Positions 7,770 to 16,497 are shown, counted from the stretch's first letter. The stretch is 64,000 nt of DNA from Microbacterium algeriense (GCF_008868005.1 NZ_WAAO01000003.1:434001-498000), one strand, 5' to 3'. Notes: generated by a model from the sequence alone, not told the origin. Program-made: numbers and translations.

Positions 7770-9563
7770 ATGACTTCTGCGACCACGCCCACCGACACGG
7801 CCCCCGCGACGACCGCCTCGAAGCCCGAGACGCCGGCTCTCAGCGAGGCGGAACGCGACCGTCTCGACGCGGCGATCCGCGACCTCGCGACCGGAGCACT
7901 CACCTGGTCGGCGTTGACGCTCGCTCAGCGGGTGACGCTGCTGCGGGCCGTGCGCGGCGGAGTCGCCGCGACGGCCGAGGACTGGGCGAACACCGCTGCC
8001 GCGTCCAAGGGACTCGATGCCGGGCACCCCCTCCGGGGAGAGGAGTGGCTCAGCGGCCCGTACAGCGTCCTCGGCGCGCTCGATGGCTACATCGAGACCC
8101 TGACGCGGCTCGCCGAGGGCACCAATCCCCTCGACGGGATCCGGGTCGATCGCGCCCCCGGCGGGCGGACCCGCGTGCACGCGTTCCCCCTGACCGGCAT
8201 CGATCGCTTCCTGCTGTCGGGCTTCACGGGAGAGGTCTGGCTGGAGCCCGGCGTCACGCCCAGCACGGCCCGTGCCGCGGCAGGCCTGGCACAGCGCACC
8301 CCCGGCGACTCCGGCGGGGTCGGTCTGGTGCTCGGCGCCGGCAACGTCACCTCCATCCCCGTGCTCGACGTGCTCTACGAGCTGCTCGCCCACAACCGCA
8401 CCGCGCTGCTCAAGGTGAACCCCACACAGGACCCGCTCGTCCCGGTGTACAAGCGCGCCCTCGCCGCCCTCATCGAACCCGGGTTCCTCCGCATCGTCCG
8501 CGGGGGGCCGGCCGCCGGCGCCCACCTGACCCAGCACCCCGACATCGCGCACGTCCACATCACGGGTTCGGCGGCCACGTTCGACACCATCGTGTGGGGG
8601 CCGTCGAAGGGCGACGGAGCCGCGACGACGAAGCGTCGGCGACGGGAGAACCGTCCGCTGCTGAAGAAGCCCATCACGGCGGAGCTCGGCGGCGTGTCCC
8701 CCATCATCGTGGTCCCCGGGGCGTGGACCGCCGCCGACCTCGCCTACCAGGCCGAGCACATCGCGACCATGCGGCTGCAGAACTGCGGGCACAACTGCAT
8801 CGCCGGACAGGTCGTCATCATGTCATCGGACTGGGACCAGGCCGACGCCTTCCGTGCCGCCCTGCGCCGGGCGTACGCCAACGCGCCGGAGCGCCCGATC
8901 TGGTACCCCGGGTCTCCGGCCCGCATGCAGACGGCCACGGACGACTACCCCGACGCCCTGGTGCTCGGGGATCGACTGCTGGTGGAGATCGACGACACCG
9001 ACGACCCGACCGCCCTCGAGAACACCGAGTACTTCGCGCCGGTGCTCGGCGTGGTGGCGCTCCCCGGCACTGGGCAGGAGTTCCTGGACGCCGCCGTCGC
9101 CCACGCGAACGAGAGACTGCAGGGCACGCTGGGCGCGAACCTGCTGATCGACCCGGCAACGGAGAAGGCGCTCGGCAGCGGCTTCGAACGCGCGATCACC
9201 GCCCTGCACTACGGCTCGATCGCCATCAACGGCTGGACCGCGTTCGGCTTCATCACGCCGACCCTGACCTGGGGAGCATTCCCCGGCGGCACGATCCAGG
9301 ACGTGGGCAGCGGCCTCAGCGTGGTGCACAACGCCCTGCTGCTCGACCGGGTCGAGAGGTCGGTGCTGCGCGGCCCGTTCCGGCCCTTCCCGCGGTCGCT
9401 GCCGTTCGTCAACGGCGGGGGGCGCCTGACCATCCTCCCCAAGCCGCCGTGGTTCGTCTCCGCGCGCACCGGCGCCGCCGTGAGCGAGGGCCTGACGCGG
9501 CACCGTGCCACCGGGGGCGTCGGCGGACTGCTGAAGACGCTGACCAAGGCGCTGCGGGCGTAG
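7770..9563 (+). CDS. Aldehyde dehydrogenase family protein
   Basis: A 597-residue member of the ALDH superfamily. The cofactor region includes VLGAGNVTSIP and KVNPTQDPLVPVY. The general-base glutamate lies in ITAELGGVSP, and the nucleophile motif is NCGHNCIAGQ, with Cys343 at the catalytic position and another Cys at 339. At 597 residues it is about 100 longer than classical ALDHs, with a Thr/Ala-rich leader and a basic insertion (KRRRREN) before the ELGG motif. The start at 7770 has a good ribosome site (GAAGGAG). It converges on the prolyl aminopeptidase gene with a 6-base gap. The substrate is unknown. Confidence 0.8.
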   Translation: MTSATTPTDTAPATTASKPETPALSEAERDRLDAAIRDLATGALTWSALTLAQRVTLLRAVRGGVAATAEDWANTAAASKGLDAGHPLRGEEWLSGPYSVLGALDGYIETLTRLAEGTNPLDGIRVDRAPGGRTRVHAFPLTGIDRFLLSGFTGEVWLEPGVTPSTARAAAGLAQRTPGDSGGVGLVLGAGNVTSIPVLDVLYELLAHNRTALLKVNPTQDPLVPVYKRALAALIEPGFLRIVRGGPAAGAHLTQHPDIAHVHITGSAATFDTIVWGPSKGDGAATTKRRRRENRPLLKKPITAELGGVSPIIVVPGAWTAADLAYQAEHIATMRLQNCGHNCIAGQVVIMSSDWDQADAFRAALRRAYANAPERPIWYPGSPARMQTATDDYPDALVLGDRLLVEIDDTDDPTALENTEYFAPVLGVVALPGTGQEFLDAAVAHANERLQGTLGANLLIDPATEKALGSGFERAITALHYGSIAINGWTAFGFITPTLTWGAFPGGTIQDVGSGLSVVHNALLLDRVERSVLRGPFRPFPRSLPFVNGGGRLTILPKPPWFVSARTGAAVSEGLTRHRATGGVGGLLKTLTKALRA

Positions 9564-9569
9564 AGCGGG

Positions 9570-10544
9570 TCACGCCTCCGGACGGAACCGGTCGGTCGCG
9601 GCACGCAGGGCCGCGCTGATGCCCGGCTCGCTCGCGGAGTGACCGGCGTCGTCGATGATCTGGAAGTCGGCCTCCGGCCACGCGCGGTGCAGCTCCCACG
9701 CGGTCATCATCGGCGTCACGACGTCGTGACGGCCCTGGACGATCACCGTGGGGATGTGCCGGATGACGTCGACCCCGGCGAGGAGCTGCCCCTCCTCCCA
9801 CCAGCCGCCGTGCACGAAGAAGTGATTCTCGATGCGCGCGAAAGCGACGGCCCTGCGCGGGTCCGCCATGTCCTCCATCTGCTGCGGATCGGGCCGAAGC
9901 GTCACCGTCGCAGCCTCCCACGCGGCCCAGGCCAGAGCGGCCGGCTCATGCACGGCGGGGTCGAGGTCGAACAGTCGTCGGTGATACGCCTCGATCATGC
10001 GCGAGCGTTCCAGCACCGGGATCGGGGCGATGAACTCCTCCCAGCGATCGGGGAACAGCGCCGCCGCCCCACCCTCGTAGAACCACTCCAGCTCCACGCG
10101 GCGCAGGGTGAAGACGCCCCGCAGGATCAGTTCGCTGACCGCGGCCGGGTGCGCCTGGGCGTAGGCGAGCGCCAGGGCGCTGCCCCACGATCCGCCGAAC
10201 ACCTGCCACCGCTCGATGCCGAGGTTCTTGCGCAGCAGTTCGAGGTCGGCGATCAGGTGCGCGGTCGTGACGTGGCGCAGGTCCGCGTCCGGCGCGCTCG
10301 CGTGCGGCGTGCTGCGTCCGCAGCCGCGCTGGTCGAGGAGCACGATGCGATAGGCCGCGGGGTCGAAGAAGCGCCGCTGCCAGGGCGCTGTCCCACTGCC
10401 GGGACCGCCGTGCAGGAACACCACGGGCTTCCCTTCCGGGTTGCCGCTGACCTCCCAGTACACCCGGTGCCCGTCGCCGACGAGCAGCTCCCCCGTCTCG
10501 TACGGCTCGATCTCCGGATAGAGCCCCGCCGTCTTCTCGTCCAT
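9570..10544 (-). CDS. pip: Prolyl aminopeptidase
   Basis: A 324-residue alpha/beta hydrolase with the hallmarks of proline iminopeptidase: HGGPGSG oxyanion loop, LLDQRGCGRSTPHA, and the nucleophile elbow GGSWGSALALAYA. The aspartate and histidine of the triad lie in GRHDVVTP and DAGHSASEP. The enzyme releases N-terminal proline from short peptides in the cytosol. Length and motif order agree with the family. The ATG at 10544 begins MDEKTAGLYPEIEPYETGELLVG, the usual N-terminus (YPEIEPY) of these enzymes. Confidence 0.9.
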   Translation of the reverse strand: MDEKTAGLYPEIEPYETGELLVGDGHRVYWEVSGNPEGKPVVFLHGGPGSGTAPWQRRFFDPAAYRIVLLDQRGCGRSTPHASAPDADLRHVTTAHLIADLELLRKNLGIERWQVFGGSWGSALALAYAQAHPAAVSELILRGVFTLRRVELEWFYEGGAAALFPDRWEEFIAPIPVLERSRMIEAYHRRLFDLDPAVHEPAALAWAAWEAATVTLRPDPQQMEDMADPRRAVAFARIENHFFVHGGWWEEGQLLAGVDVIRHIPTVIVQGRHDVVTPMMTAWELHRAWPEADFQIIDDAGHSASEPGISAALRAATDRFRPEA

Positions 10545-10610
10545 AGACCCCCCAGCCTGTCGTGCGGTCCTGCCGGATCCACGCTATCTGATACCGAGCG
10601 GACCTCCGGC

Positions 10611-11489
10611 CTACAGCTCGCCTTCGTCGAGCGTGAAGAGCTGCCCGCAGACGTCGAGGCCGTTGGCGTAACCCTCCGCGAACCAGCGCTGCCGCTGCTC
10701 GCTCGAGCCGTGCGTCCAGCTCTCCGGATTCACGAACCCGGACTGCTCCTGGATGTGGTCGTCGCCGACGGCGAACGCGGCGTTCAGCGCGTCGATGCGC
10801 TGCTCCTCGGTCGACGGCTCGAGGTAGCGGTCTCCGTCGGCGTCGGTCTGCTCCGACATCCGCCCGATCCAGGCGCCGGCGTAGCAGTCGGCCTGCAGCT
10901 CGGTGCGCACCCCGTTGCTGCCGGGCCCGGTCCCGTTGTTCGGGTGGTCGTCCATGGCCCCGGTGATGTACTGGATGTGGTGACCCCACTCGTGGCCGAC
11001 GATGTACAGCTGCGCGAGGTTGCCCGCCGAGGCGCCGAACTGCTGCTGCATGAGCTGGAAGAAGGTCGGGTCGATGTACACGGTCTCGTCGCCGGGGCAG
11101 AAGAACGGACCGACCGCGTTCGATGCGGTCCCGCACGCGGTCGACGTCGAGCCATCGACCACGATCAGCTGCGGGGCGCGGTAGTTCTCGACGTTGTCGG
11201 CCCAGAACGCGTCGAGCGCGAGCTGAGCACCCGCCATCCGGCAGTCCACGTCGGCGTTCGCGTCGGCGCCGGTGTCGCAGTTCTCGATCGCGGAGCCGCC
11301 GACCGGCCCGCCGCCGCCGCTGGGAGCTCCGCCGCCGAGGAGCCCGGTGAGGTCGATGCCCAGCAGCGGGCCCGCGATGAGCGCGATGATGCCGAGCACA
11401 CCGACACCGGTGCCGCCGGCGATGGCAGCGGTGCGTCCGCGTCGACGGGTGGTGTTGCCCGAGAGATCGGCGTCGGGATTGAAAGTCAT
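10611..11489 (-). CDS. Neutral zinc metallopeptidase (YpfJ/KPN_02809 family)
   Basis: A 292-residue protein with a basic cytosolic head, one transmembrane helix (about residues 21-43), a Gly/Pro-rich linker and an exported metallopeptidase domain carrying HEWGHHIQ (HExxH at 166-170). The family typically has MTFNP.. at the start and a C-terminal GLDVCGQLFTLDEGEL-like end, as here. Two pairs of cysteines (CDTG.. VDCR and TACG.. FFCPGD) could form disulfides outside the cell. Its targets are not known. I chose the ATG at 11489 because it lies six bases after a TACCCT -10 box. It is divergent from mdh. Confidence 0.8.
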   Translation of the reverse strand: MTFNPDADLSGNTTRRRGRTAAIAGGTGVGVLGIIALIAGPLLGIDLTGLLGGGAPSGGGGPVGGSAIENCDTGADANADVDCRMAGAQLALDAFWADNVENYRAPQLIVVDGSTSTACGTASNAVGPFFCPGDETVYIDPTFFQLMQQQFGASAGNLAQLYIVGHEWGHHIQYITGAMDDHPNNGTGPGSNGVRTELQADCYAGAWIGRMSEQTDADGDRYLEPSTEEQRIDALNAAFAVGDDHIQEQSGFVNPESWTHGSSEQRQRWFAEGYANGLDVCGQLFTLDEGEL

Positions 11490-11495
11490 GCGTCG

Positions 11496-11501
11496 AGGGT
11501 A
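11496..11501 (-). promoter_or_regulatory. Leaderless -10 box (TACCCT) for the metallopeptidase gene
   Basis: On the minus strand TACCCT is followed after exactly six bases by the ATG at 11489. It is divergent from the equally arranged mdh promoter, both inside a 43-base intergenic region. Confidence 0.5.
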
Positions 11502-11520
11502 CTCCGGGCGCGATCGGTCG

Positions 11521-11526
11521 TAGGCT
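11521..11526 (+). promoter_or_regulatory. Leaderless -10 box (TAGGCT) for mdh
   Basis: TAGGCT is followed after six bases by the ATG at 11533 and there is no ribosome-binding site, the same arrangement as at the mycoredoxin gene. Confidence 0.6.
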
Positions 11527-11532
11527 CGGGAC

Positions 11533-12522
11533 ATGACCACCACGATCACCATCACCGGCGCGGGCGGGCAGATCGGCTACGCCCTCCTCTTCCGCATCGC
11601 GGCGGGCGACCTGCTCGGCCCCGACGAGAAGGTGCGGCTGCGGCTGCTGGAGATCCCCCAGGGCCTGGGGGCGGCCGAGGGTGCGGCTCTCGAGCTGCAG
11701 GACGGCGCGTTCGGGCTGCTGGAACATGTCGAGGTGACCGATGACGCGGCGGTGGGCTTCGACGGCTGCGACCTCGCGCTGCTGGTGGGTGCTCGCCCGC
11801 GCGGCCCCGGCATGGAGCGCGGCGACCTGCTGGCCGCCAACGGAGGCATCTTCGGTCCGCAGGGGGCGGCCATCGCCGCCAACGCCGCGTCCGGCGTGCG
11901 CGTGACCGTGGTCGGCAATCCCGCCAACACCAACGCGCTGATCGCCTCGGCGTCCGCCGACGGGGTGCCGGCGGACCGGTTCACGGCGCTGACCCGGCTC
12001 GATGAGAACCGCGCCCGCGCGCAGCTCGCGCTGACGCTCGGCACGCCGGTGCACACCGTGCGCCGCGTCCCGATCTGGGGCAACCACTCGGCGACGCAGT
12101 TCCCCGACGTGTCGCACGCGACCGTCGGGGGCAAGCCGGCGCGGGAGGCACTGGAGCAGATCGTCGGCGACGTTCCCGCCTGGCTCGAGCAGACGTTCAT
12201 CCCGCGCGTCGCGAAGCGCGGGGCCGAGATCATCGATGTCCGCGGATCGTCGTCGGTCGCGTCCGCGGCGAGCGCGACGATCGATCACGTGCGCGACTGG
12301 GTGCGCGGAACCGAGGACTGGACGTCGGCGGGCGTCGTCTCGCGCGGCGAGTACGGCGTGCCGGAAGGACTCGTGTGCTCGTTCCCGGTCGAGGCGGTCG
12401 ATGGGGAGTGGCGCGTGGTGGAGGGCCTGGACGTGGACGACTGGGCGCGGGCCCGGATCGACGCCTCCGTGGCGGAACTCGTCGAGGAGCGCGAGGCGGT
12501 GCGATCCCTCGGTCTGCTCTGA
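11533..12522 (+). CDS. mdh: Malate dehydrogenase
   Basis: A 329-residue NAD-dependent malate dehydrogenase. The N-terminal nucleotide-binding segment is [16 protein letters not shown]. Substrate-loop arginines lie in [18 protein letters not shown] contacts in [10 protein letters not shown], the Asp/Arg pair in [13 protein letters not shown], and the catalytic His in [12 protein letters not shown]. It oxidises malate to oxaloacetate in the TCA cycle. Length and motifs match the actinobacterial cytosolic type. It is a single gene with a leaderless promoter, and the type VII client cassette begins 100 bases downstream under its own control region. Confidence 0.95.
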   Translation: MTTTITITGAGGQIGYALLFRIAAGDLLGPDEKVRLRLLEIPQGLGAAEGAALELQDGAFGLLEHVEVTDDAAVGFDGCDLALLVGARPRGPGMERGDLLAANGGIFGPQGAAIAANAASGVRVTVVGNPANTNALIASASADGVPADRFTALTRLDENRARAQLALTLGTPVHTVRRVPIWGNHSATQFPDVSHATVGGKPAREALEQIVGDVPAWLEQTFIPRVAKRGAEIIDVRGSSSVASAASATIDHVRDWVRGTEDWTSAGVVSRGEYGVPEGLVCSFPVEAVDGEWRVVEGLDVDDWARARIDASVAELVEEREAVRSLGLL

Positions 12523-12536
12523 CACCTCTCCCGGGC

Positions 12537-12583
12537 ATGGGGAGTTCTGCCCATCGCAGACTTTTCCCCGGCCCCGGTAGATT
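12537..12583 (+). promoter_or_regulatory. Promoter of the type VII client cassette with shared palindrome
   Basis: ATGGGGA (12537-12543), four bases, TGCCCAT (12548-12554) form an inverted repeat with one mismatch. The -10 box TAGATT (12578-12583) follows after 23 bases, with no convincing -35. Two further copies of this arrangement lie upstream of the WXG100 gene and of the giant-protein operon. A ribosome site GAGGAGG (12606-12612) precedes the ATG at 12622. Confidence 0.65.
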
Positions 12584-12621
12584 TGCAGCGGACGGGAGAG
12601 CCGTCGAGGAGGGGCGACGAC

Positions 12622-14913
12622 ATGGCACAGTGGGACGAACTGCATCCGGGACGCGGGAGCACGGGCGCCGCGAACGATGCGGCGACGCGGGTGAGCAACC
12701 GGAGTACCGGCACCGAGACGGTGCGTACGGCGCTGGCGAACGCGACCACGGCCACCACGGAGGCGATCTGGGCCGGCGACGCGGGCGCCGCGTTCCGCAC
12801 ATCCCTGACCAAGCCGCAGACCCTGTGCGACGAGTTGAAGACCGAGTTCTCCGCGGTGCAGACCGCGCTGACCGCCTACGCGACCGAGGTCGATCGGATC
12901 CGGGTCGCGACGACGGCCGCGCACCAGGCGTACGCGACCGGATACGCCACCTGGAAGGCCGCGGAGCAGGAGGAGAGCCTCTTCCCCCTGTCGACCTACA
13001 CGTTCAACGCTCCGAACCCCACCCTGCAGCCCGGCCTCTTCGTCCCGAGCGGCACCAAGCCAGGGCTGTCCGAGATGCGCGCTGCGGCGAACCAGCTCAA
13101 GACGCTCGCCACGCAGCGCCAGGCGGCCGACGATGCTCTCGTCGCCGCCCTCGCCCCGCCCGCGTCCTCGCGCTGGGATGCGATGCAGTCGGCATTGAAC
13201 TTCGCGGGCATCGATGACATCGACGATCTGACGTACGACAACCTCGGCGACGCCTTCGCGAACGTCGCGGACGAGATCGCCGAGGGCGACCTCACCGACG
13301 AGAACGTGCAGGCGATGCAGGACTTCTTCGACGTGTGGGGCGACGACACGTTCGTCATGTCGCAGTTCTTCCTCGAGGTCGGCGGAGAGAACACCGTCTC
13401 GATGATCGACAACCTCGGCGACGCGGTCATGGTCGACGGCCTCGCCGGAGCGACCGCCCTCGCGCTGGCGACCTCGATCCGGGGCGGCCTCTCCACCGGC
13501 TCGCAGATCTGGATGCCCTCCACGTCGAGCGACTTCGCCGAGAGCATGCTCACCGGTGCGTCGTCGGGCGTGGGCGGCGCCGTCGCCGCGATCGGCTTCC
13601 TGTTCTCCGACGAGAAGAACCACCCGCTCGGCGTGAACCTCACCGTCGCGATGGCCGACGAGATCGACCGCATCGAACGCGACCCGTCGAGCATGCAGTA
13701 CGGCAACTGGACGGACTTCTCCCCGAACGCCGGCGGTCGCACCCTCGCGTTCCTGGAGGGCGAGCAGACCGGCCTCGACGGCAACCGCGTCGACGACCTG
13801 GCCGGCCGCATCTTCTCCACCCTCGGCACCTACCCCGACGCCGCGCTCGACTGGCTCACCTCGACCGACGACGACCCGTTCGGTGACGGCGACCTCGGCA
13901 CGGGACGTGTGGACTACTGGTTCGGTGAGCGCGACTGGAGCGCGAACACCACCGGAGACGGCTTCGAAGGCCCGAGCGCCCTGTGGGCAGGTGCCCAGCA
14001 GGCGGCCGGCGGCCCCGCGGATGCCACGCACACGTACAACCCGGAGACGTGGGAGCGCGTGGCTGCCCTCACATCTGACGTGGTGCGTTCCCTCATCGAG
14101 AACGAGTCGTTCCTGCCGGAGAATCTCACCAGCATCGGCCAGGTGCGTCTCGCGGAGGGCATCTCGCTCTCGATGCCGTACTTCGCCGAGGCGGCCACCG
14201 AATCCGACGACCTCTCGGGAACGCGCGACTCGATCCAGACCATTCTCATCGGCACCGACCTTGAGCGAACCATCCCGGATGTATCCCCGGATCAGCTCGC
14301 CCAGCTGCTCGGCACGGCCTCCTGGTCCGACGGCGAGACGTCCTCGGCCGGAGCGCAGGCGATCACCGCCTCCGTGCAGCAGTATCAGGACGCGTTGATC
14401 ACGCTCGCCGACCTCCGCGGTGACGCGGACTTCACACAGGAAGCGATCACACGTGTCGTCGCCCTGCAGAGTTGGTTGGATGGCGCACCAGCCGGCACTG
14501 ATCTCGCCGAGGCGACGCGCCACGATGCCGCGGTGCAGGCGGCCATCGACGGGGTGAGCACGGTTGTCGGGCTCATCCCGATCCCCGGCCTCGGCGACGT
14601 GCTGGTGCAGGGGGGAAGCACGCTGATCGACATCGGTCAGGATGTCGTGGTCGGCCAGGTGACCGAATTCGCGGAGGGCCAGGCGACGTCTGCGTGGGGC
14701 AATGCGCACGAAGTACTGTTGCAGGAGCAGGAGAACAATGCTGCCGGTCGCGAGGCCGCGATGATGGAGAGCGTCCGGCAGCTGCTGGACGATCTCGGAA
14801 TGACCGAGGGCCTGTCCGCCACGGAGGCGGAAGAGCTCGCCCGGCAGCACTTCTGGGTCTACGACATCGGTACGGAGGCCTTCACGTCATGGGCAGAAGG
14901 ACACGCAGAATGA
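12622..14913 (+). CDS. Large WXG-type helical protein, probable type VII secretion client
   Basis: A 763-residue, mainly helical protein without a signal peptide. Its N-terminus resembles a WXG100 hairpin: a first helix, the turn IWAGDAG with W-A-G at residues 50-52, and a second long helix to about residue 115. The rest contains Ala/Gly-rich amphipathic segments (for example VDGLAGATALALATSI and VVGLIPIPGLGDVL) of the kind found in ESX-associated proteins. No toxin domain is recognisable. The ATG at 12622 has the ribosome site GAGGAGG; the frame extends to 12583 without a better start. It is the first gene of a three-gene unit linked by ATGA overlaps to a lipoprotein and a small helical protein. 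Client status is inferred from the WXG-like fold, linkage and the shared promoter element. Confidence 0.6.
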   Translation: MAQWDELHPGRGSTGAANDAATRVSNRSTGTETVRTALANATTATTEAIWAGDAGAAFRTSLTKPQTLCDELKTEFSAVQTALTAYATEVDRIRVATTAAHQAYATGYATWKAAEQEESLFPLSTYTFNAPNPTLQPGLFVPSGTKPGLSEMRAAANQLKTLATQRQAADDALVAALAPPASSRWDAMQSALNFAGIDDIDDLTYDNLGDAFANVADEIAEGDLTDENVQAMQDFFDVWGDDTFVMSQFFLEVGGENTVSMIDNLGDAVMVDGLAGATALALATSIRGGLSTGSQIWMPSTSSDFAESMLTGASSGVGGAVAAIGFLFSDEKNHPLGVNLTVAMADEIDRIERDPSSMQYGNWTDFSPNAGGRTLAFLEGEQTGLDGNRVDDLAGRIFSTLGTYPDAALDWLTSTDDDPFGDGDLGTGRVDYWFGERDWSANTTGDGFEGPSALWAGAQQAAGGPADATHTYNPETWERVAALTSDVVRSLIENESFLPENLTSIGQVRLAEGISLSMPYFAEAATESDDLSGTRDSIQTILIGTDLERTIPDVSPDQLAQLLGTASWSDGETSSAGAQAITASVQQYQDALITLADLRGDADFTQEAITRVVALQSWLDGAPAGTDLAEATRHDAAVQAAIDGVSTVVGLIPIPGLGDVLVQGGSTLIDIGQDVVVGQVTEFAEGQATSAWGNAHEVLLQEQENNAAGREAAMMESVRQLLDDLGMTEGLSATEAEELARQHFWVYDIGTEAFTSWAEGHAE

Positions 14914-15503
14914 AGCGCGCACACGCAGCAATCGGTCTTGCCGTCATGGGGATCGCCCTCGTCGGGTGCACTCCTGCTGCTGAGGCGCCCGAGGTCACGT
15001 GGCAGAGCGGCCCTCCCTCCGGGGAATGGGAGAGCGACCCGTGGGTCGAAGCGGTGCGTGCCTCCGATCTCGCACTGAACACCGCGCTCGTCACCCGTGA
15101 TTACACGAGCGAAGAGCTCCGTTCGACCACCTCCTCTTCGGCGATCAAGGCTTTCTCGTCCGCCCAGACGAGCGCCGCGAAGGGAAACCGCCACTTCACC
15201 TCACCCGGCCCCACTCCGATGATCCCCCTCGATGTCGAGGAGACCGACGGCGAGGCCATCGTGCGGATGTGCCAGGCCCAGGACTGGGTACTCACCGCCG
15301 ACAAGCCCACCGCGCCCACCGAGCTTCAGGGACAGGTGGCCGAATTCCGGGTGGTCATGCGCGATGGCGGCGAGCGTCGTTCGGAAGGCGCCGCCCTCAA
15401 GCTCGAGGAGTGCGACCTCGACGGTGTCAGCATCGGTCTCTTCGACCCGCAGCCGGACCCCAGCGAGACCTACTCTCCGGACGATGTGAAGGAGCCGTCA
15501 TGA
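14910..15503 (+). CDS. Lipoprotein of the type VII client cassette
   Basis: A 197-residue lipoprotein: signal peptide MKRAHAAIGLAVMGIA and lipobox ALVGC with Cys20. The exported part is polar, with cysteines in RMCQAQDW and LEECDLD that could form a disulfide, and has no family I recognise. I chose the ATG at 14910 because it overlaps the upstream stop (ATGA) and has GAAGGA nine bases before it; the in-frame ATG at 14889 lies inside the previous gene. Coupling to a WXG-type protein before it and an ESX-like small protein after it suggests a surface partner, chaperone or immunity-type role, which is not demonstrated. Confidence 0.7.
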   Translation: MKRAHAAIGLAVMGIALVGCTPAAEAPEVTWQSGPPSGEWESDPWVEAVRASDLALNTALVTRDYTSEELRSTTSSSAIKAFSSAQTSAAKGNRHFTSPGPTPMIPLDVEETDGEAIVRMCQAQDWVLTADKPTAPTELQGQVAEFRVVMRDGGERRSEGAALKLEECDLDGVSIGLFDPQPDPSETYSPDDVKEPS

Positions 15504-15781
15504 CCGACCTCCAGTTCGACTCCGAAGCCGTCGGCGCGACCGGCAGCACCCTGCAGAGCACCGCATGGGGCTTGAGCCTGGACGTGGACCTCGCCCTCGG
15601 CGCCTGCGGGAGCTCGGCCGTCTCCGCCGCCGCCGACACCTGGGCCATGTGGGCCAAGGGCACACTGCTGCAGCTGCAGAGCATGACCGCCGGCGCCGGC
15701 GTCGTCGCCCGCGATGCGGCGACCGCCTTCGAGACGCAGGAAGCCGAGATCACCAGCGCCGCCAACAGCGGCACGCCCTGA
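15500..15781 (+). CDS. Small ESX-like helical protein
   Basis: A 93-residue protein beginning MTDLQFDSEAVGATGSTLQST. It is predicted to form two helices around a turn near ACGSSAVSAAADTW, the size and shape of WXG100/ESX proteins, but without a clear W-x-G turn. No signal peptide is present. It starts inside the stop codon of the lipoprotein gene with GAAGGAG just upstream, so it is the third cistron of the cassette. It may pair with the N-terminal WXG-like domain of the 763-residue protein. Family assignment is tentative. Confidence 0.55.
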   Translation: MTDLQFDSEAVGATGSTLQSTAWGLSLDVDLALGACGSSAVSAAADTWAMWAKGTLLQLQSMTAGAGVVARDAATAFETQEAEITSAANSGTP

Positions 15782-15830
15782 GGAATGCGCACCGACGACG
15801 TGAAGTCGCCGTGATGACAGAGTGCCGATG

Positions 15831-15914
15831 GCCGAGTGCACGGCATCGCGTCGAGCGCACGGCTTGACCGCGTGCGCAAGCCGTGCACTCGGCGGGAGCC
15901 CGTGCACTCGGCGG
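15831..15914. repeat. Three copies of a 13-base repeat (GCCGAGTGCACGG and its complement)
   Basis: In the 224-base gap between the client cassette and the resolvase-like gene, GCCGAGTGCACGG occurs at 15831-15843 and its complement CCGTGCACTCGGC at 15881-15893 and 15900-15912. The last two continue identically as CGG/CGG. The inverted copies enclose a strong hairpin described separately. This looks like a small dispersed or palindromic intergenic element and is not a CRISPR array. Confidence 0.6.
15852..15891. terminator. Strong hairpin downstream of the type VII client cassette
   Basis: GCACGGCTTG (15857-15866) and CAAGCCGTGC (15877-15886) pair perfectly around a 10-base loop. Adding CGAG/CTCG across one mismatch extends the stem to 15852-15891. 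There is no T tract. It could terminate the plus-strand cassette ending at 15781 or be a mobile palindromic repeat. Its stem overlaps one of the 13-base repeats. Confidence 0.45.
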
Positions 15915-16005
15915 AAGGTTGCCGCGAGACCGTGACGATGCGGGTGGCCTGCACGGCGGGGGCGGACAGGGCACAATGGAGGTGGAGTGAGGTGGAGGTG
16001 CGCCG

Positions 16006-16482
16006 ATGAGCGAGACGATCGAGCCTGTAGCGAGGAATGCCGGGGATGAGACCCTGACGAGCCCGCTGCACCTTCCGCACGCCGCCGCGGAGTGCCCCAA
16101 GTGCTTCACCGAGTTGCAGGAGAACCGCAACTTCTGGCTCGCCCGCCCCGACGGCTCCCGCCTGGTCGGCCTGGTCGTCTCCCGCGACGACATGCCCTCG
16201 ATCGTGGAGCAGCGCGCCGACCTCACGCGCTTCGGGGTCCCCATCGAGGGATTCCGTCACCCGGCGCCCGACATCCTGGAGAGCTGGAGCGACCGCCTCT
16301 CCCGCCTCATCAACACGCTGAACCCCGGCGACGTGCTCGTGGTCGCGACGATCGCCGCGCTCGGGCGGAACAGCGAGGAGGGCGCCCGCACGGTCGCCGA
16401 GCTCCGCCGTCACGGGATCATCGTGAAGGTCCTGAACCACAACGCGCGCCACCTGGCCGACGCCGCCGCCGCCGTTCACTGA
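16006..16482 (+). CDS. Degenerate serine-recombinase (resolvase) domain protein
   Basis: A 158-residue protein. Its second half, LVVSRDDMPSIVEQRADL followed by LNPGDVLVVATIAALGRN and ELRRHGIIVKVL, follows the resolvase catalytic-domain pattern (YxRVSTxxQ, then LxPGDxLVVxxLDRLGR, then LxxxGxxxxxL). Ser59 and Arg121 would correspond to the nucleophile and the LGR arginine, but the Arg before VS and the DR of DRLGR are replaced (Val, Ala-Ala). There is no DNA-binding domain. The N-terminus has an isolated CPKC pair. It is therefore probably not an active recombinase and may be a repurposed dimerising protein. The ATG at 16006 has GGTGGAGGTG upstream. It converges on the WXG100 gene across a terminator. 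Confidence 0.55.
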   Translation: MSETIEPVARNAGDETLTSPLHLPHAAAECPKCFTELQENRNFWLARPDGSRLVGLVVSRDDMPSIVEQRADLTRFGVPIEGFRHPAPDILESWSDRLSRLINTLNPGDVLVVATIAALGRNSEEGARTVAELRRHGIIVKVLNHNARHLADAAAAVH

Positions 16483-16497
16483 TCGGCACCAGGACGC

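Noticed and set aside
15831..15914. Repeats as CRISPR or attachment site of a mobile element
   Set aside because: Only three short copies in mixed orientation, no spacers, no integrase, and the nearby resolvase-like protein lacks key catalytic residues and a DNA-binding domain.
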